A DNA stretch of 64,000 bases from Stenotrophomonas maltophilia (GCF_002799155.1 NZ_NERD01000002.1:1178001-1242000), one strand, 5' to 3'. Numbered from the stretch's first letter, positions 24,594 to 35,484 are shown. The notes: generated by a model not told the origin, from the sequence alone. Program-made: numbers and translations.

Positions 24594-25979
24594 ATGCCAT
24601 TGGGCAATCCCGAAACTTCAACCGGAAGCGCCAACATCATTTCCTCTGCTACATCACCGTTCAGCCTGCGCGTCATCCCGCGCGACCAGCACACGATCTC
24701 CCGCAAGGACATCAGCCCTAACGCCCTGCGCGTGCTTTATCGCCTGCGCGATGCCGGCTTCGGCGCCTACCTTGTCGGCGGCGCGGTGCGTGATCTGCTG
24801 GTCAATGGCCAACCCAAGGATTTCGACGTGGCCACCGACGCCACGCCCGAGCAGGTCAAGCAGCTGTTCCGCAACTGCCGCCTGATCGGCCGCCGGTTCC
24901 GCCTCGCCCACGTTGTCTTCGGCCGCGAGGTCATCGAAGTCGCCACCTTCCGTGCCAACAGCGATGACGGCAGCGGCGACCGCGAGATGGAAAACGGCAT
25001 GCTCGTGCGCGACAATGTGTACGGCACCATCGAAGACGACGCCATCCGCCGCGACTTCACCTGCAACGCCCTGTACTACGCCATCGAGGACTTCTCGGTG
25101 CGCGACTACACCGGTGGCTTCGAGGACGTGCAGGCGCGCCTGATGAAGCTGATCGGTGATCCCGAGCAGCGTTACCGCGAGGATCCGGTGCGCATGCTGC
25201 GTGCGGTGCGCCTGGCGGCCAAGCTTGGCTTCCAGATCGAAGAGGGCACCGCCGCGCCGATCCCGCATCTGGCCGGCCTGCTCAACGAAGCTGCGCCGGC
25301 ACGCCTGTTCGAGGAAGTGCTCAAGCTGTTCCTGTCCGGGCACGGTGTGGCCAGCTTCGAAGGCCTGGAGCGCTACGGCCTGCTCGACGTCCTGTTCCCG
25401 GAAAGTGCCAGGGCGCTGAAGGCCAACCGCACCGGCGCGTTGCGCCGCATGCTGGTCGAGGGCCTGGCCAATACCGATGCGCGGGTGGCCAACGACGAAC
25501 CGGTCTCGCCGGCGTTCCTGTTCGCGCTGCTGCTGTGGCCGGCGTTCTGCCGTGCTCAGGCGACCCTGCTCAAGCAGGGCGTGGCACCGGAAGAAGCGCA
25601 GCGCCGCGCCGCCGACCGCGTCACCGTGCAGCAGCTCAGCACCATCGCGCTGCCGCGCCGCTTCTCGCTGCCGATGCAGGAAATCTGGCTGCTGCAGTCG
25701 CGCTTCAGTTCGCGCCAGCGCAAGCGCGTGTTCCGCACCCTGACCCATCCGCGCTTCCGCGCCGCGTTCGATTTCCTCAGCCTGCGCCAGGTGGCCTCGT
25801 CCGAACACGCCGCCGATGTCGAGTTCTGGCGCGAAGCGCAGGCACAGTCCGGTCGCGAGCTGGAGTCGTCGCTGGATGCGATGCACGGCGAAGATGGCGA
25901 AGACGAGAGCGGGGCGCCGCGCAAGCGCCGCCGCCGCCGCCGTCGCCCGGGTGCCCCGGCCGGTGCAGCGGGCGAGTAA
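24594..25979 (+). CDS. pcnB: Poly(A) polymerase I
   Basis: This 461-residue nucleotidyltransferase carries LVGGAVRDLL and DFDVATDATPEQV, the catalytic carboxylate region shared with CCA-adding enzymes. RRDFTCNALYY and an RNA-binding domain with DPVRMLRAVRLAAKLGF follow. The length and the long Arg-rich C-terminal tail (KRRRRRRRP) fit PcnB rather than the CCA enzyme. It adds poly(A) to RNA 3' ends and so promotes decay. It heads a probable operon with folK, panB and panC. Confidence 0.92.
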   Translation: MPLGNPETSTGSANIISSATSPFSLRVIPRDQHTISRKDISPNALRVLYRLRDAGFGAYLVGGAVRDLLVNGQPKDFDVATDATPEQVKQLFRNCRLIGRRFRLAHVVFGREVIEVATFRANSDDGSGDREMENGMLVRDNVYGTIEDDAIRRDFTCNALYYAIEDFSVRDYTGGFEDVQARLMKLIGDPEQRYREDPVRMLRAVRLAAKLGFQIEEGTAAPIPHLAGLLNEAAPARLFEEVLKLFLSGHGVASFEGLERYGLLDVLFPESARALKANRTGALRRMLVEGLANTDARVANDEPVSPAFLFALLLWPAFCRAQATLLKQGVAPEEAQRRAADRVTVQQLSTIALPRRFSLPMQEIWLLQSRFSSRQRKRVFRTLTHPRFRAAFDFLSLRQVASSEHAADVEFWREAQAQSGRELESSLDAMHGEDGEDESGAPRKRRRRRRRPGAPAGAAGE

Positions 25980-25982
25980 GCA

Positions 25983-26468
25983 ATGACCCTTGCCTGGATC
26001 GGCCTCGGCGCCAACCTCGGCGACGCGGCCGCCACCGTCGGCGCGGCGATTGCCGCGCTCGACGGCCTGCCTTCGACCCGTCTGCACCAGGCGTCGCGCC
26101 TGTATGCCACGCCGGCCTGGGGCAATGAAGACCAGCCGCCGTTCGTCAACGCGGTGGCATCGGTCGAAACCACATTGCAGGCCGATGAGCTGTTGCAGGC
26201 CATGCTGGCGTTGGAGCAGCGCTTCGGCCGCGTGCGCGATCCGGCGGTGCACTGGGGCCCGCGCGCGCTGGACCTGGACCTGTTGCTGTATGGCACGCAG
26301 GAACTTGACCAGCCCGGGCTGCGGGTGCCGCATCCGTACCTGCACGAGCGTGCCTTCGTGCTGGTGCCGCTGGCTGAAATCGCGCCGGAACTGACAATTC
26401 CTGGCCATGGACGCGTGCAGGATGCAGTGATGCGGGTCGATGCCTGCGGGATCGCGCCGATAGGGTGA
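25983..26468 (+). CDS. folK: HPPK, folate biosynthesis pyrophosphokinase
   Basis: This 161-residue enzyme transfers pyrophosphate from ATP to 6-hydroxymethyl-dihydropterin. Motifs visible are IGLGANLGD at the start, [20 protein letters not shown] in the centre, and [16 protein letters not shown]. It starts three bases after the pcnB stop. The pcnB-folK-panB-panC order is common in gammaproteobacteria. Confidence 0.95.
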   Translation: MTLAWIGLGANLGDAAATVGAAIAALDGLPSTRLHQASRLYATPAWGNEDQPPFVNAVASVETTLQADELLQAMLALEQRFGRVRDPAVHWGPRALDLDLLLYGTQELDQPGLRVPHPYLHERAFVLVPLAEIAPELTIPGHGRVQDAVMRVDACGIAPIG

Positions 26469-26502
26469 TAATGCCCGGGTTATCTCCCCCGGTTATCAGC
26501 AC

Positions 26503-27318
26503 ATGAGCACCCACGCAGACAGCAAGCCCTGGACCGTTCCCGCCCTGGCCGAGGCCAAGCGCAATGGCCAGAAGCTGGTCATGTTGACCGCCTACGACGC
26601 CGGCTTCGCCCGCACCTTCGATGCCAACGGCGTCGACCTGATCCTGATCGGCGATTCGCTGGGCATGGTGGTGCAGGGCCATGATTCGACCCTGCCGGTG
26701 ACAGTGGCCGACATGGTCTACCACACCCGCGCCGTGGCCCGCGTGCTGCAGCGTGCGCTGCTGGTGGCCGACCTGCCGTTCGGCGCCGATGCCACCCCGG
26801 AGCGCGCGCTGGATGCCTCGCTGCAGCTGCTGCAGGCCGGTGCCGAGATGGTCAAGATCGAAGGTGCCGGCTTCAAGGTCGACATCATCCGCTACCTGGT
26901 CGAGCGCGAGATTCCTGTCTGCGCGCATCTGGGCCTGACCCCGCAATCGGTGCTGCGCCTGGGGGGCTTCAAGATCCAGGGCCGTGGCGATGCCGCGCGC
27001 CAGCTGGTGGAGGACGCCAGGGCCGTGGCCGCCGCCGGCGCCAGCATCATGGTGCTCGAATGCGTGCCGACCCCGGTCGCCGCCGAAGTGACCGCCGCGG
27101 TCGATGTGCCGACCATCGGCATCGGTGCCGGCCCGCAGTGCGATGGCCAGGTGCTGGTGCTGCATGATTTCCTGGGCCTGGACAGCGGGCATCGCCGTCC
27201 CAAGTTCGTCAAGGATTTCCTTGCCGAAGGCGGTTCGGTGGCCGGTGCCACCCGCGCCTATGCCGACGCGGTGCGCGACGGCAGCTTCCCCGACGAACAG
27301 CACGCCTACGCCCAATGA
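26503..27318 (+). CDS. panB: Ketopantoate hydroxymethyltransferase
   Basis: This 271-residue barrel enzyme makes ketopantoate from ketoisovalerate. It contains [30 protein letters not shown] (substrate and metal binding) and [15 protein letters not shown]. It overlaps panC by four bases, so the two are translationally coupled. Confidence 0.96.
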   Translation: MSTHADSKPWTVPALAEAKRNGQKLVMLTAYDAGFARTFDANGVDLILIGDSLGMVVQGHDSTLPVTVADMVYHTRAVARVLQRALLVADLPFGADATPERALDASLQLLQAGAEMVKIEGAGFKVDIIRYLVEREIPVCAHLGLTPQSVLRLGGFKIQGRGDAARQLVEDARAVAAAGASIMVLECVPTPVAAEVTAAVDVPTIGIGAGPQCDGQVLVLHDFLGLDSGHRRPKFVKDFLAEGGSVAGATRAYADAVRDGSFPDEQHAYAQ

Positions 27319-28154
27319 TCCAGACCTTCAACGAACTCGGCGCACTGCGCGAGCAGATCGCCCAGTGGAAGCGCGAGGGCCTGCGCGTGGCGCTGGTGCC
27401 GACCATGGGCAACCTGCATGGGGGTCACCATTCGCTGGTGACCCTGGCCCGCCAGTACGCCGACAAGGTGGTGGCGAGCATATTCGTCAACCCCACCCAG
27501 TTCGGCCCCAACGAGGATTTCAGCCGCTACCCGCGCACGCCCGGGGCCGACGTGGCCGGGCTGGAGCAGGTCGGCTGCGATGCCGTGTGGCTGCCCAGCG
27601 TGGAGGCGATGTATCCGCTGGGCGTGGACAGGACCACGCGCATGCACGCGCCGGGTGTCAGTGAAGTGCTGGAAGGCGCCAGCCGTCCGGGTCACTTCGA
27701 TGGCGTGTGCACGGTGGTGGCGCGCCTGTTCCTGCAGGTGCAGCCGGACGTGGCCGTATTCGGCCGCAAGGACTACCAGCAGCTTGCCGTGATCAAGCAG
27801 ATGGTGGCCGAGCTGTCGTTCCCGATCCAGATCGTCGGTGCGGAGATCGTGCGGGACGACGATGGCCTGGCCAAGAGTTCGCGCAACCAGTACCTGAGCG
27901 CCGAACAGCGCCCGGTCGCGACCACCATCCACCGCACCCTGCTGGGCATGCGCGAGGGCTACGTCGCCGGGCAGGCGCGCGAGCGCATCGAGGCCGATGC
28001 CACCGCTGCGCTGCAGGCCGCTGGTTTCCAGGTCGACTATGCCGTGCTGCGCACGCCGGAACTGGCCGAGCCGACCTTCGACGGCGGTGGCCGCGTGGCG
28101 CTGATTGCCGCGCGCCTGGGCACCACCCGCCTGATCGACAACCTGGAGTTCTGA
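27315..28154 (+). CDS. panC: Pantothenate synthetase
   Basis: This 279-residue enzyme joins pantoate and beta-alanine using ATP. It has the nucleotidyltransferase HIGH-like motif in [14 protein letters not shown] and the KSSRNQYLS loop. The usual LHEGH Glu is Gly here. The start overlaps panB as ATGA. Confidence 0.96.
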   Translation: MIQTFNELGALREQIAQWKREGLRVALVPTMGNLHGGHHSLVTLARQYADKVVASIFVNPTQFGPNEDFSRYPRTPGADVAGLEQVGCDAVWLPSVEAMYPLGVDRTTRMHAPGVSEVLEGASRPGHFDGVCTVVARLFLQVQPDVAVFGRKDYQQLAVIKQMVAELSFPIQIVGAEIVRDDDGLAKSSRNQYLSAEQRPVATTIHRTLLGMREGYVAGQARERIEADATAALQAAGFQVDYAVLRTPELAEPTFDGGGRVALIAARLGTTRLIDNLEF

Positions 28155-28220
28155 GCCGCATGCGGCTCCGGGGCGCCCGCATGCGGCGCCTCTCACCATC
28201 CCACGGACGGGAGACTGGAC

Positions 28221-28718
28221 ATGGTGCCCTCCGCCACTGACGCCGCCCGCCTTGCCCAGGCGTCGGTCCTCGCCGTGCTGGCCGCCGGCATGCTGCCGGC
28301 GCAGCTGTTCGGCGGCCTGCTGTTCGCATTGGACCTCGGGCGTACGCCGGTACCGGCCCTGATCGGTGGCGGGCTGATGTTCGTACTGGCGGTCTGCAAT
28401 GCCATTGCCGTGCTGTTGCCGATGGCGCTGATCCTGCAGTCTCAGCAGCGCCTGCGCCGGGTCGGTTTCGTCCGTGTGGGGTTCGGCCTGGGCGGGCTGG
28501 CCATGGCGGCCTGCACCTGGCCGGGTGACGACGGCGGCCCGCTGCTGCAGCGCCTGCGCTACGTCGACACTTTCGACGTGATCAGCTACGGCCTGTCAGT
28601 GCTGGCCGCAGGCGGTTTTGGTGCGGTGGCCGGCTGGGCGTTCCATGCGGTGTTCCGCCTGTCGTTGGCAGGTACGGCTGGCCCAGCGCCGCCGGTGCTG
28701 CCGGGCGCACGCGCCTGA
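28221..28718 (+). CDS. Hypothetical four-helix membrane protein in the pan cluster
   Basis: This 165-residue protein has four predicted membrane helices, roughly residues 12-36, 44-72, 84-98 and 118-147. A purine-rich GGGAGA precedes the ATG. It lies between panC and panD and reads the same way. I do not recognise a domain. Paired small residues and a short acidic loop (WPGDDGG) are the only features. A role in pantothenate transport or an unrelated insertion are both possible. Confidence 0.6.
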   Translation: MVPSATDAARLAQASVLAVLAAGMLPAQLFGGLLFALDLGRTPVPALIGGGLMFVLAVCNAIAVLLPMALILQSQQRLRRVGFVRVGFGLGGLAMAACTWPGDDGGPLLQRLRYVDTFDVISYGLSVLAAGGFGAVAGWAFHAVFRLSLAGTAGPAPPVLPGARA

Positions 28719-28805
28719 ACGGCCTTCAGCGTCCTGCTGCAGCCCCCTGATGACGGCCAAGCGGGTGCTAGAATCCGCTCTTTCCTTTGCCGTTGCAGCG
28801 CCCCC

Positions 28806-29186
28806 ATGCACCTGTCCCTGCTCAAGACCAAGATCCACCGCGCCACCGTCACCCATTCCGAGCTGAACTACGAAGGCTCGATCGCCATCGATGACAACCT
28901 GCTGGCTGCCACCGGCATCCGCGAGTTCGAGCAGGTGCACATCTGGGACGTGACCAACGGTGCGCGATTCTCGACCTACGCCATCCGCGCCGAAGCCGGC
29001 AGCGGTGTTGTCTCGCTCAACGGTGGCGCCGCGCGCCACGTGCAGGTCGGTGACATCATCATCATCGCCGCGTTCGCCAGCATGACCGAGCAGGAAGCTG
29101 ACAGCTTCAAGCCGAAGCTGGTGTACGTTGATGGCAACAACCAGATCACCCACACCAACGACACGATCCCGACCCAGGCCGCATGA
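28806..29186 (+). CDS. panD: Aspartate 1-decarboxylase precursor
   Basis: This 126-residue proenzyme is expected to cleave itself between Gly24 and Ser25 (YEGS) to form the pyruvoyl cofactor. It makes beta-alanine for PanC. The sequence [15 protein letters not shown] and the [12 protein letters not shown] strand are typical. It overlaps pgi by four bases. Confidence 0.96.
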   Translation: MHLSLLKTKIHRATVTHSELNYEGSIAIDDNLLAATGIREFEQVHIWDVTNGARFSTYAIRAEAGSGVVSLNGGAARHVQVGDIIIIAAFASMTEQEADSFKPKLVYVDGNNQITHTNDTIPTQAA

Positions 29187-30697
29187 CAACGAACAACGGA
29201 TTCGACTCGCTGCATTCCCACGCCCAGCGCCTGAAGGGCGCAAGCATTCCCAGCCTGCTCGCCGCCGAACCCGGCCGCGTCCAGGGCCTGGCGCTGCGGG
29301 TCGGTCCGTTGTATGTCAATTTCGCCCGGCAGAAATACGATGCCGCGGCGTTGCAGGCGTTGCTGGCGCTGGCTGCCGAGCGTGACGTCGGCGGTGCGAT
29401 CATGCGCCTGTTCCGCGGCGAGCAGGTCAATCTGACCGAAGGCCGCGCCGCGCTGCATACCGCGCTGCGTGGCGACGTGGTGGACGCACCGGTGGCGGCC
29501 GAGGCCTATGCAACCGCGCGCGAAATCCGCCAGCGCATGGGCGTGCTGGTGCGCGCGCTGGAAGACAGTGGCGTGACCGATGTGGTCAGCGTCGGCATCG
29601 GCGGTTCCGACCTCGGCCCGCGCCTGGTCGCCGATGCGCTGCGTCCGGTCACCGGTGCACGCCTGCGCGTGCATTTCGTGTCCAACGTGGACGGCGCCGC
29701 CATGCAGCGCACGCTGGCCACGCTGGATCCGACGAAGACGGCCGGTATCCTGATCTCCAAGACCTTCGGTACCCAGGAAACCCTGCTCAACGGCCAGATC
29801 CTGCACGATTGGCTGGGCGGCAGCGAGCGCCTGTACGCGGTCAGTGCCAATCCGGAACGCGCCGGCAAGGCCTTCGCGATTGCCGCCGATCGCGTACTGC
29901 CGATGTGGGACTGGGTCGGCGGTCGTTATTCGTTGTGGTCGGCGGTCGGTTTCCCGATCGCGCTGGCGATCGGCTTCGAGCGTTTTGAACAACTGCTGGA
30001 AGGCGCGGCGCAGATGGATGCGCACGCGCTGGATGCGCCGCTGGAGCGCAACCTGCCGGTACTGCATGGCCTGACCGACATCTGGAACCGCAACCTGCTG
30101 GGCGATGCCACGCACGCGGTGATGACCTACGACCAGCGCCTGGCGCTGCTGCCGGCCTACCTGCAGCAGCTGGTGATGGAGAGCCTGGGCAAGCGCGTGC
30201 AGCGCGATGGCCAGCCGGTCACCACCGACACCGTGCCGGTGTGGTGGGGCGGGGCGGGCACCGACGTGCAGCACAGTTTCTTCCAGGCGCTGCACCAGGG
30301 CACCAGCATCGTTCCGGCCGACTTCATCGGCTGCGTGCACAACGACGATCCCTACACCGTCAATCACCAGGCGTTGCTGGCCAACCTGCTGGCGCAGACC
30401 GAGGCGCTGGCCAATGGCCAGAGCAGCGATGATCCGCACCGTGATTACCCCGGCGGCCGCCCGAGCACGCTGATCCTGCTCGACGCGCTGACCCCGCAGG
30501 CGCTGGGTGCGCTGATCGCCATGTACGAACACGCCGTGTACGTGCAGTCGGTGATCTGGAACATCAACGCGTTCGACCAGTTCGGTGTCGAGCTGGGCAA
30601 GCAGCTGGCCAGTGGTCTGCTGCCGGCGCTGCAGGGCGAGGATGTGGCGATTGCCGATCCGATGACCCGTGAGATCCTGGCGCAGCTGAAGGGCTGA
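29183..30697 (+). CDS. pgi: Glucose-6-phosphate isomerase
   Basis: This 504-residue enzyme interconverts glucose-6-phosphate and fructose-6-phosphate. Motifs are [23 protein letters not shown], the catalytic Glu-His region [18 protein letters not shown], and the late [11 protein letters not shown] containing the active Lys. The length is slightly below the 549 of E. coli. The start lies in the panD stop (ATGA). It links upper glycolysis with the Entner-Doudoroff cluster at 36-42 kb. Confidence 0.96.
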   Translation: MTTNNGFDSLHSHAQRLKGASIPSLLAAEPGRVQGLALRVGPLYVNFARQKYDAAALQALLALAAERDVGGAIMRLFRGEQVNLTEGRAALHTALRGDVVDAPVAAEAYATAREIRQRMGVLVRALEDSGVTDVVSVGIGGSDLGPRLVADALRPVTGARLRVHFVSNVDGAAMQRTLATLDPTKTAGILISKTFGTQETLLNGQILHDWLGGSERLYAVSANPERAGKAFAIAADRVLPMWDWVGGRYSLWSAVGFPIALAIGFERFEQLLEGAAQMDAHALDAPLERNLPVLHGLTDIWNRNLLGDATHAVMTYDQRLALLPAYLQQLVMESLGKRVQRDGQPVTTDTVPVWWGGAGTDVQHSFFQALHQGTSIVPADFIGCVHNDDPYTVNHQALLANLLAQTEALANGQSSDDPHRDYPGGRPSTLILLDALTPQALGALIAMYEHAVYVQSVIWNINAFDQFGVELGKQLASGLLPALQGEDVAIADPMTREILAQLKG

Positions 30698-30703
30698 GGT
30701 TAT

Positions 30704-30728
30704 GGTGCCGGCCAGCGGCCGGCACTAC
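30704..30728 (-). repeat. SMAG-type palindrome between convergent genes
   Basis: The minus strand reads GTAG followed by TGCCGGCC-GCT-GGCCGGCA. It separates pgi and the regA-like gene; a near-identical copy is at 43282. Confidence 0.8.
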
Positions 30729-30732
30729 CGCG

Positions 30733-31302
30733 TCACCGGCTCGGGTCGCGCTCCGGGCTCGGCCGCTTGGCCAGCTTGCGTTGCAGCGAACGTCGGTGCA
30801 TGCCGAGCAGGCGCGCCGCCGCCGAGACATTGCCGCCGGTCTCGTGCATCGCCTGCTGGATGTGTTCCCACTGCAGGCGGCTGATCGGCGTCATCGCATC
30901 GGGTACTTCCATTTCACTATCGTCTGCCGGGCCGTCATCCTCTTCGCCCAGTGCGCGCAGGATCATCGGCACGGTGGCCGGCTTGGGCAGGTAGTCGTCG
31001 GCCCCGAGCTTGATCGCCTCCACTGCGGTGGCGATGCTGGCGTATCCGGTCACCAGCAGGATGCGCATGTCCGCGCGCAGCGCGCGCAACGGCTGGATCA
31101 GGGCCAGGCCGGAATCGCTGCCCAGTTTCAGGTCGATCAGCGCGAAGGCCGGCGGATGCTGCCGGGCCAGTGCCAGTGCGCTGGCGGCATCCTGTGCGGT
31201 CTGCGTTTCAAGCCCCTTGCGGGCCAGGCTGCGTTGCAGGGTGCGCAGGTACAGCTCGTCGTCGTCGACCAGCAGGCCCAGGGTGGAGTGGTGAAGGCTC
31301 AT
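30733..31302 (-). CDS. RegA/PrrA-type redox response regulator
   Basis: This 189-residue regulator has a receiver domain with DDD at 13-15 and phosphoacceptor Asp57. An acidic linker and a Fis-type helix-turn-helix (NVSAAARLLGMHRRSLQRKL) follow. This is the layout of RegA/PrrA/RoxR, which control respiration genes in response to redox state. The start overlaps the kinase gene by four bases. The longer frame from 31377 lies inside the kinase gene and is rejected. Confidence 0.87.
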   Translation of the reverse strand: MSLHHSTLGLLVDDDELYLRTLQRSLARKGLETQTAQDAASALALARQHPPAFALIDLKLGSDSGLALIQPLRALRADMRILLVTGYASIATAVEAIKLGADDYLPKPATVPMILRALGEEDDGPADDSEMEVPDAMTPISRLQWEHIQQAMHETGGNVSAAARLLGMHRRSLQRKLAKRPSPERDPSR

Positions 31303-32525
31303 GGGGTGTCCTCGCGTGGGGCCAGCGGCAGGCGGAAGCCGACGCGGCTGCCGGCCCCTTGGGCCGGGCGCATCCACATCTCGCCGTCGAGGCGTTCGAT
31401 GGTGGCATGGGACAGGGCCAGGCCGACGCCCATGCCCTCGCTCTTGCTGCTGCCGAACAGCCTGCCCGGCAGCACCGCGGCACGGGCGTCGAAGCCGTGG
31501 CCGTAGTCGCGGACTTCGCCGATCAGGTCGTCGCCTTCGATGCGCAGGTCCAGGTCCACGCGCGGCCGGCCGGCCTGTTCGCCGGCATCGGCGGCATTGT
31601 TGAGCAGGACCATCAGCAGATGTCCCACGCCTGGGTCCAGTGGCAGCCGCAACGGTGCATCGTCATTGCGATGCAGGTCGATGGTCGGCCGCACCAATCG
31701 CCATTGCTCCAGTACCTGCTGGGCGCTGGAGTGGCTGCGCCCCGGGGCGTCGGCCGAGGCCGGTGCGGCCAGCGCCAGCACACGCTCGCGGCACTGCACC
31801 AGCAGCTCGCGCAGGGTTTCCATGTCCTCGCGCACCTCCGGCTCTTCGCTGCGCTCGGCCACATCGTCGGCCAGCAGGGTCATGGTCGCCAGCGGTGTGT
31901 TCAGTTCATGCGCCACCGAGGCGGCATGGGTAGCCAGCGCGACGATGCCCTCGTTGCGGGCGAAGCGCTCGCGCAGTGCCGACAGTTCCAGTTCGCGCTC
32001 GCGCAGGGCAAGCGCCAGCCGGGTGGAGAAGGCCAGTACGACCGCGGCGGAAATCAGGAAGTTGGCGACCACGCCCCAGCGGTTGAGGTCCCGCGCGCGG
32101 AAATAGCCGTCCGGCAGTGGCTGCCCGAAGATGCCGCTGGCGGCATAGCCGAGCAGGCAGGCCAGCGCGACCGCCAGCGCCCAGCGCAGGGGCAGGGCGA
32201 ACGCGGCCAGCGCGATCAGGATCAGGAACAGTGAGCTGAACGGGTTGGCCATGCCGCCGCTCCATCCGACCATCCAGGTCAGGATGATCACGTCCACCAG
32301 AATGTGGCCGAACGCGGTCAGCGGCGCGGTGTCGGCCGCTTCCGGACGCAACTGGGTATAGATGTTGAACAGGGCCAGCACCGCCACGCCGGCCCATAGC
32401 GGCAGCTGCGGCAACGGCAGGCCCAGCACCCAGGTGGCAACCAGGATGGTGGCGGCCTGGCCGCCTACGGCAAGCCAGCGCAGGCTGCACAGGGTACGGA
32501 GAAACGGGGCGTCGGGACCGGTCAT
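31299..32525 (-). CDS. RegB/PrrB-type redox sensor histidine kinase
   Basis: This 408-residue kinase has six predicted N-terminal membrane helices. It keeps the quinone-linked motif GGMANPF (90-96), the RegB-type H-box HELNTPLATMTLL with His206, and Cys245 (QCRERVLAL) where RegB has its redox-active Cys. The ATP domain carries NNAADAGEQ and GMGVGLALSHATIE. These features favour the RegB/RoxS family over generic kinases. It is divergent from ispG. Confidence 0.88.
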   Translation of the reverse strand: MTGPDAPFLRTLCSLRWLAVGGQAATILVATWVLGLPLPQLPLWAGVAVLALFNIYTQLRPEAADTAPLTAFGHILVDVIILTWMVGWSGGMANPFSSLFLILIALAAFALPLRWALAVALACLLGYAASGIFGQPLPDGYFRARDLNRWGVVANFLISAAVVLAFSTRLALALRERELELSALRERFARNEGIVALATHAASVAHELNTPLATMTLLADDVAERSEEPEVREDMETLRELLVQCRERVLALAAPASADAPGRSHSSAQQVLEQWRLVRPTIDLHRNDDAPLRLPLDPGVGHLLMVLLNNAADAGEQAGRPRVDLDLRIEGDDLIGEVRDYGHGFDARAAVLPGRLFGSSKSEGMGVGLALSHATIERLDGEMWMRPAQGAGSRVGFRLPLAPREDTP

Positions 32526-32639
32526 TCACGCTCATCGTATGCGTTCACGGGCGGGTGTGCCTGCGACAATCGGCCGCAGCCGTGCCGCCGGCTGAATGCG
32601 AGTCACCCGGAATGCGGGGGCGGGCGGTAGAATGCGCCC

Positions 32640-33905
32640 ATGCACGACGCCGTCACCCGCCCGACTCCTCCCTCCGATGCCACCTCCTGGCCGCGCCGCC
32701 AGACCCATGCCGTGCAGATCGGCGGGGTCACCGTAGGCGGAGGCAAGCCGGTGGTGGTGCAGTCGATGACCAACACCGACACGTCCGACGTGGCCTCCAG
32801 CGTGAAGCAGGTGGCCGAGCTGTGGCGGGCCGGTTCGGAAATGGTGCGCTTGACCGTCAACACCGTGGAAGCCGCTGCAGCGATCCCGCGCATCGTCGAC
32901 AAGCTGGCGATGATGGGCATCGACGTGCCGCTGATCGGCGACTTCCATTACAACGGCCACCAGCTGCTGACCGCCGAACCGGCGTGTGCCGAGGCGCTGG
33001 CCAAGTACCGCATCAACCCGGGCAACGTCGGTTTCGGCAAGAAGAAGGACCTGCAGTTCGCCCAGTTGATCGAGTTCGCGATCCGCTACAACAAGCCGGT
33101 GCGCATCGGTGCCAACTGGGGTTCACTGGACCAGGCCCTGGCAGCGAAGCTGATGGACGAGAACAACCTGCGCGAGCAGCCCTGGGATGCCGGTCGCGTG
33201 CTGCGCGAGGCGCTGATCCGCTCGGCGCTGGATTCGGCCGAGCAGGCGGTGGAGCTCGGCCTGCCGCGTGATCGTATCGTGCTGTCGGCCAAGGTCAGTG
33301 GCGTGCAGGAGCTGATCGCGGTGTACCGTGACCTGGCCCAGCGTTCCGACTTTGCCCTGCACCTGGGCCTGACCGAGGCCGGTATCGGCAGCAAGGGCAT
33401 CGTTGCCTCGTCGGCAGCACTGAGCGTGCTGCTGCAGGAAGGCATCGGTGACACCATCCGCATCTCGCTGACCCCGGAACCGGGCCAGTCGCGCACGCAG
33501 GAAGTGATCGTCGCCCAGGAACTGCTGCAGACCACCGGCCAGCGCGCCTTCACGCCGCTGGTCACGGCCTGTCCGGGGTGCGGCCGCACTACCTCCGAGT
33601 TCTTCCAGGAACTGGCCAAGGTGGTGCAGAACCACGTGCGCGAGAAGATGCCGCTGTGGAAGATCCACCACCCGGGTGCGGAAAACATGACGCTGGCGGT
33701 GATGGGCTGCATCGTCAACGGGCCGGGTGAGTCGCGGCACGCCAACATCGGTATTTCGTTGCCGGGCACCGGCGAAACCCCGGCTGCGCCCGTGTTCGTC
33801 GATGGCGAGAAGAAGGTGACCCTGCGTGGCGAGAACATCGCCCAGGAGTTCGTCGCCCTGATCGACGATTACGTCGAACACAAATATGTCCGAAGCGCCG
33901 GATAA
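32640..33905 (+). CDS. ispG: HMBPP synthase (GcpE), isoprenoid pathway
   Basis: This 421-residue [4Fe-4S] enzyme acts in the non-mevalonate isoprenoid pathway. The cluster Cys are in [13 protein letters not shown] and [29 protein letters not shown] near the start is the family signature. The following PAP2 phosphatase gene overlaps its end by 20 bases. Confidence 0.96.
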   Translation: MHDAVTRPTPPSDATSWPRRQTHAVQIGGVTVGGGKPVVVQSMTNTDTSDVASSVKQVAELWRAGSEMVRLTVNTVEAAAAIPRIVDKLAMMGIDVPLIGDFHYNGHQLLTAEPACAEALAKYRINPGNVGFGKKKDLQFAQLIEFAIRYNKPVRIGANWGSLDQALAAKLMDENNLREQPWDAGRVLREALIRSALDSAEQAVELGLPRDRIVLSAKVSGVQELIAVYRDLAQRSDFALHLGLTEAGIGSKGIVASSAALSVLLQEGIGDTIRISLTPEPGQSRTQEVIVAQELLQTTGQRAFTPLVTACPGCGRTTSEFFQELAKVVQNHVREKMPLWKIHHPGAENMTLAVMGCIVNGPGESRHANIGISLPGTGETPAAPVFVDGEKKVTLRGENIAQEFVALIDDYVEHKYVRSAG

Positions 33906-34635
33906 GCCCGCGATCCTCGCTGCGCCGGAGTCCGCTTCCGGTTTCCGCCACTGGATGGCCCTCAATGCCTGGCGCCTGGTGCTGCTGTTCGGTGGCGTGC
34001 TGCTGCCGTTGGCCGGTTTCGTCGCCCTGGCCGACGAGGTGCACGAGTTTGAATCGTTCCATTTCGATGCGCCGCTGCTGTGGCAGATGCATGGCCTGCA
34101 TTCGCCCCTGTTGGACCGCTTCTTCGTGCTCATTTCCAAACTGGGCTACGAATGGTTCCTGATTCCGGCCGATGTGCTGATCATTGGCGTGCTGCTGGGC
34201 TACCGGCGTTGGCGCGAGGCCACGTTCGTGGCGGTCAGCTTCGTCGGCTCGGCGTTGCTGAACATGGGCAGCAAGCAGTTCTTCCAGCGCCAGCGCCCCA
34301 GCCTGTGGGAGTCGATCGCGCCGGAGTCGACGTTCAGCTTTCCCAGCGGTCACGCGATGGGTTCGATGACCCTGGCCGTGACCCTGGTCCTGCTGGCCTG
34401 GAACACCCGCTGGCGCTGGCCGGTGCTGCTGCTGGCGCCCTCGTTCAGCCTGCTGGTCAGCGTCTCACGGGTCTATCTGGGCGTGCATTATCCCTCCGAC
34501 ATCCTGGCCGGATGGTGTGCCGCGCTGGTTTGGGTGGTAGGGTGCTATCTGGTCATGTTCAGTCGCCGGCATCCTTGGCGACGTCATGATTCGCCGCCAG
34601 CGACGGCCAGCGAAGCATCATCACAGGGGGATTGA
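33886..34635 (+). CDS. PAP2-family membrane phosphatase
   Basis: This 249-residue membrane protein carries the three acid-phosphatase motifs: [17 protein letters not shown] and [15 protein letters not shown]2 enzymes of this size dephosphorylate lipid phosphates such as undecaprenyl pyrophosphate or phosphatidic acid. Overlap with ispG suggests a polyprenyl phosphate substrate, but that is inference from position only. Confidence 0.9.
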   Translation: MSEAPDKPAILAAPESASGFRHWMALNAWRLVLLFGGVLLPLAGFVALADEVHEFESFHFDAPLLWQMHGLHSPLLDRFFVLISKLGYEWFLIPADVLIIGVLLGYRRWREATFVAVSFVGSALLNMGSKQFFQRQRPSLWESIAPESTFSFPSGHAMGSMTLAVTLVLLAWNTRWRWPVLLLAPSFSLLVSVSRVYLGVHYPSDILAGWCAALVWVVGCYLVMFSRRHPWRRHDSPPATASEASSQGD

Positions 34636-34836
34636 CGTGGATGACCCCTCCGGGGCGTCTACGTAATAGTTCAGTTGTTTCGTTGCAGCAGGTTCTGCAA
34701 GACAGGGGGCAAGCACAATGCGCGGTACTGTGATGCGCAAGGCAGAATGCCTGCGTCGCATCTCGAACGCGCTTGCAGGGGGACCGGCGCCCTGCCTAGC
34801 TTGACCTGCAATGGCCGCATTCGAAGAGGTACGTGA

Positions 34837-35484
34837 ATGACGATTCGAGTCTACCTGGTGGATGACCACGCACTGGTCCGCACGGGGATGAAGATGATCC
34901 TGTCGGGGGAGACCGACATCGAGGTGGTGGGCGAAGCCGAGACCGGCGAAGATGCGCTGCGCGACGTCCGCCAGCTGCTGCCGGACGTGGTGCTGTGCGA
35001 CCTGCACCTGCCCGGCGTGAGCGGCATGGAAGTGACCGAGCGCATCGTCCGCAGTCACCGCAACACCCGCGTGGTGATCGTGTCGGTGCTGGAAGACGGG
35101 CCGCTGCCGAAGCGGTTGCTGGAAGCGGGGGCTGCCGGCTACATCGGCAAGGGCTGTGATGCACAGGAGCTGCTGCGCGCGGTGCGCGACGTGGCCATGG
35201 GCCGGCGCTACCTGGGCACCAGCATCGCGCAGAACCTGGCCTTGTCGACGGTGGAAGGCAACGGTTCGCCGTTCGACAGCCTGTCGCCGCGCGAGCTGGA
35301 AGTGGCGTTGCTGCTGACCCAGGGCCTGCGCCAGGAGGACATCGCCCGGCGCCTGAGCCTGAGCGCGAAGACGGTGAACACGCACAAGGCGCGGCTGTTC
35401 GAGAAGATGGGGATCCACGACAACATCGCGCTGGCACGCATGGCCAGCCAGTACGGACTGGTGGATCCGGCGCGGCCGCTGTAA
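34837..35484 (+). CDS. gacA: GacA/UvrY-type LuxR-family response regulator
   Basis: This 215-residue regulator has a receiver domain with DDH at 9-11 and Asp55, and a LuxR helix-turn-helix (QEDIARRLSLSAKTVNTHKA). It follows UvrY/GacA along its whole length, including GAAGYIGKG, IAQNLALS and SPFDSLSPRELEV. GacA regulators work with the GacS kinase to activate small RNAs that titrate CsrA/RsmA. The usual neighbour uvrC is absent and no kinase is nearby. The 200 bases upstream hold no gene. Confidence 0.82.
   Translation: MTIRVYLVDDHALVRTGMKMILSGETDIEVVGEAETGEDALRDVRQLLPDVVLCDLHLPGVSGMEVTERIVRSHRNTRVVIVSVLEDGPLPKRLLEAGAAGYIGKGCDAQELLRAVRDVAMGRRYLGTSIAQNLALSTVEGNGSPFDSLSPRELEVALLLTQGLRQEDIARRLSLSAKTVNTHKARLFEKMGIHDNIALARMASQYGLVDPARPL

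Noticed and set aside
24654..26408. 584-residue minus-strand frame opposite pcnB and folK
   Set aside because: Low-complexity antisense shadow across two real genes.
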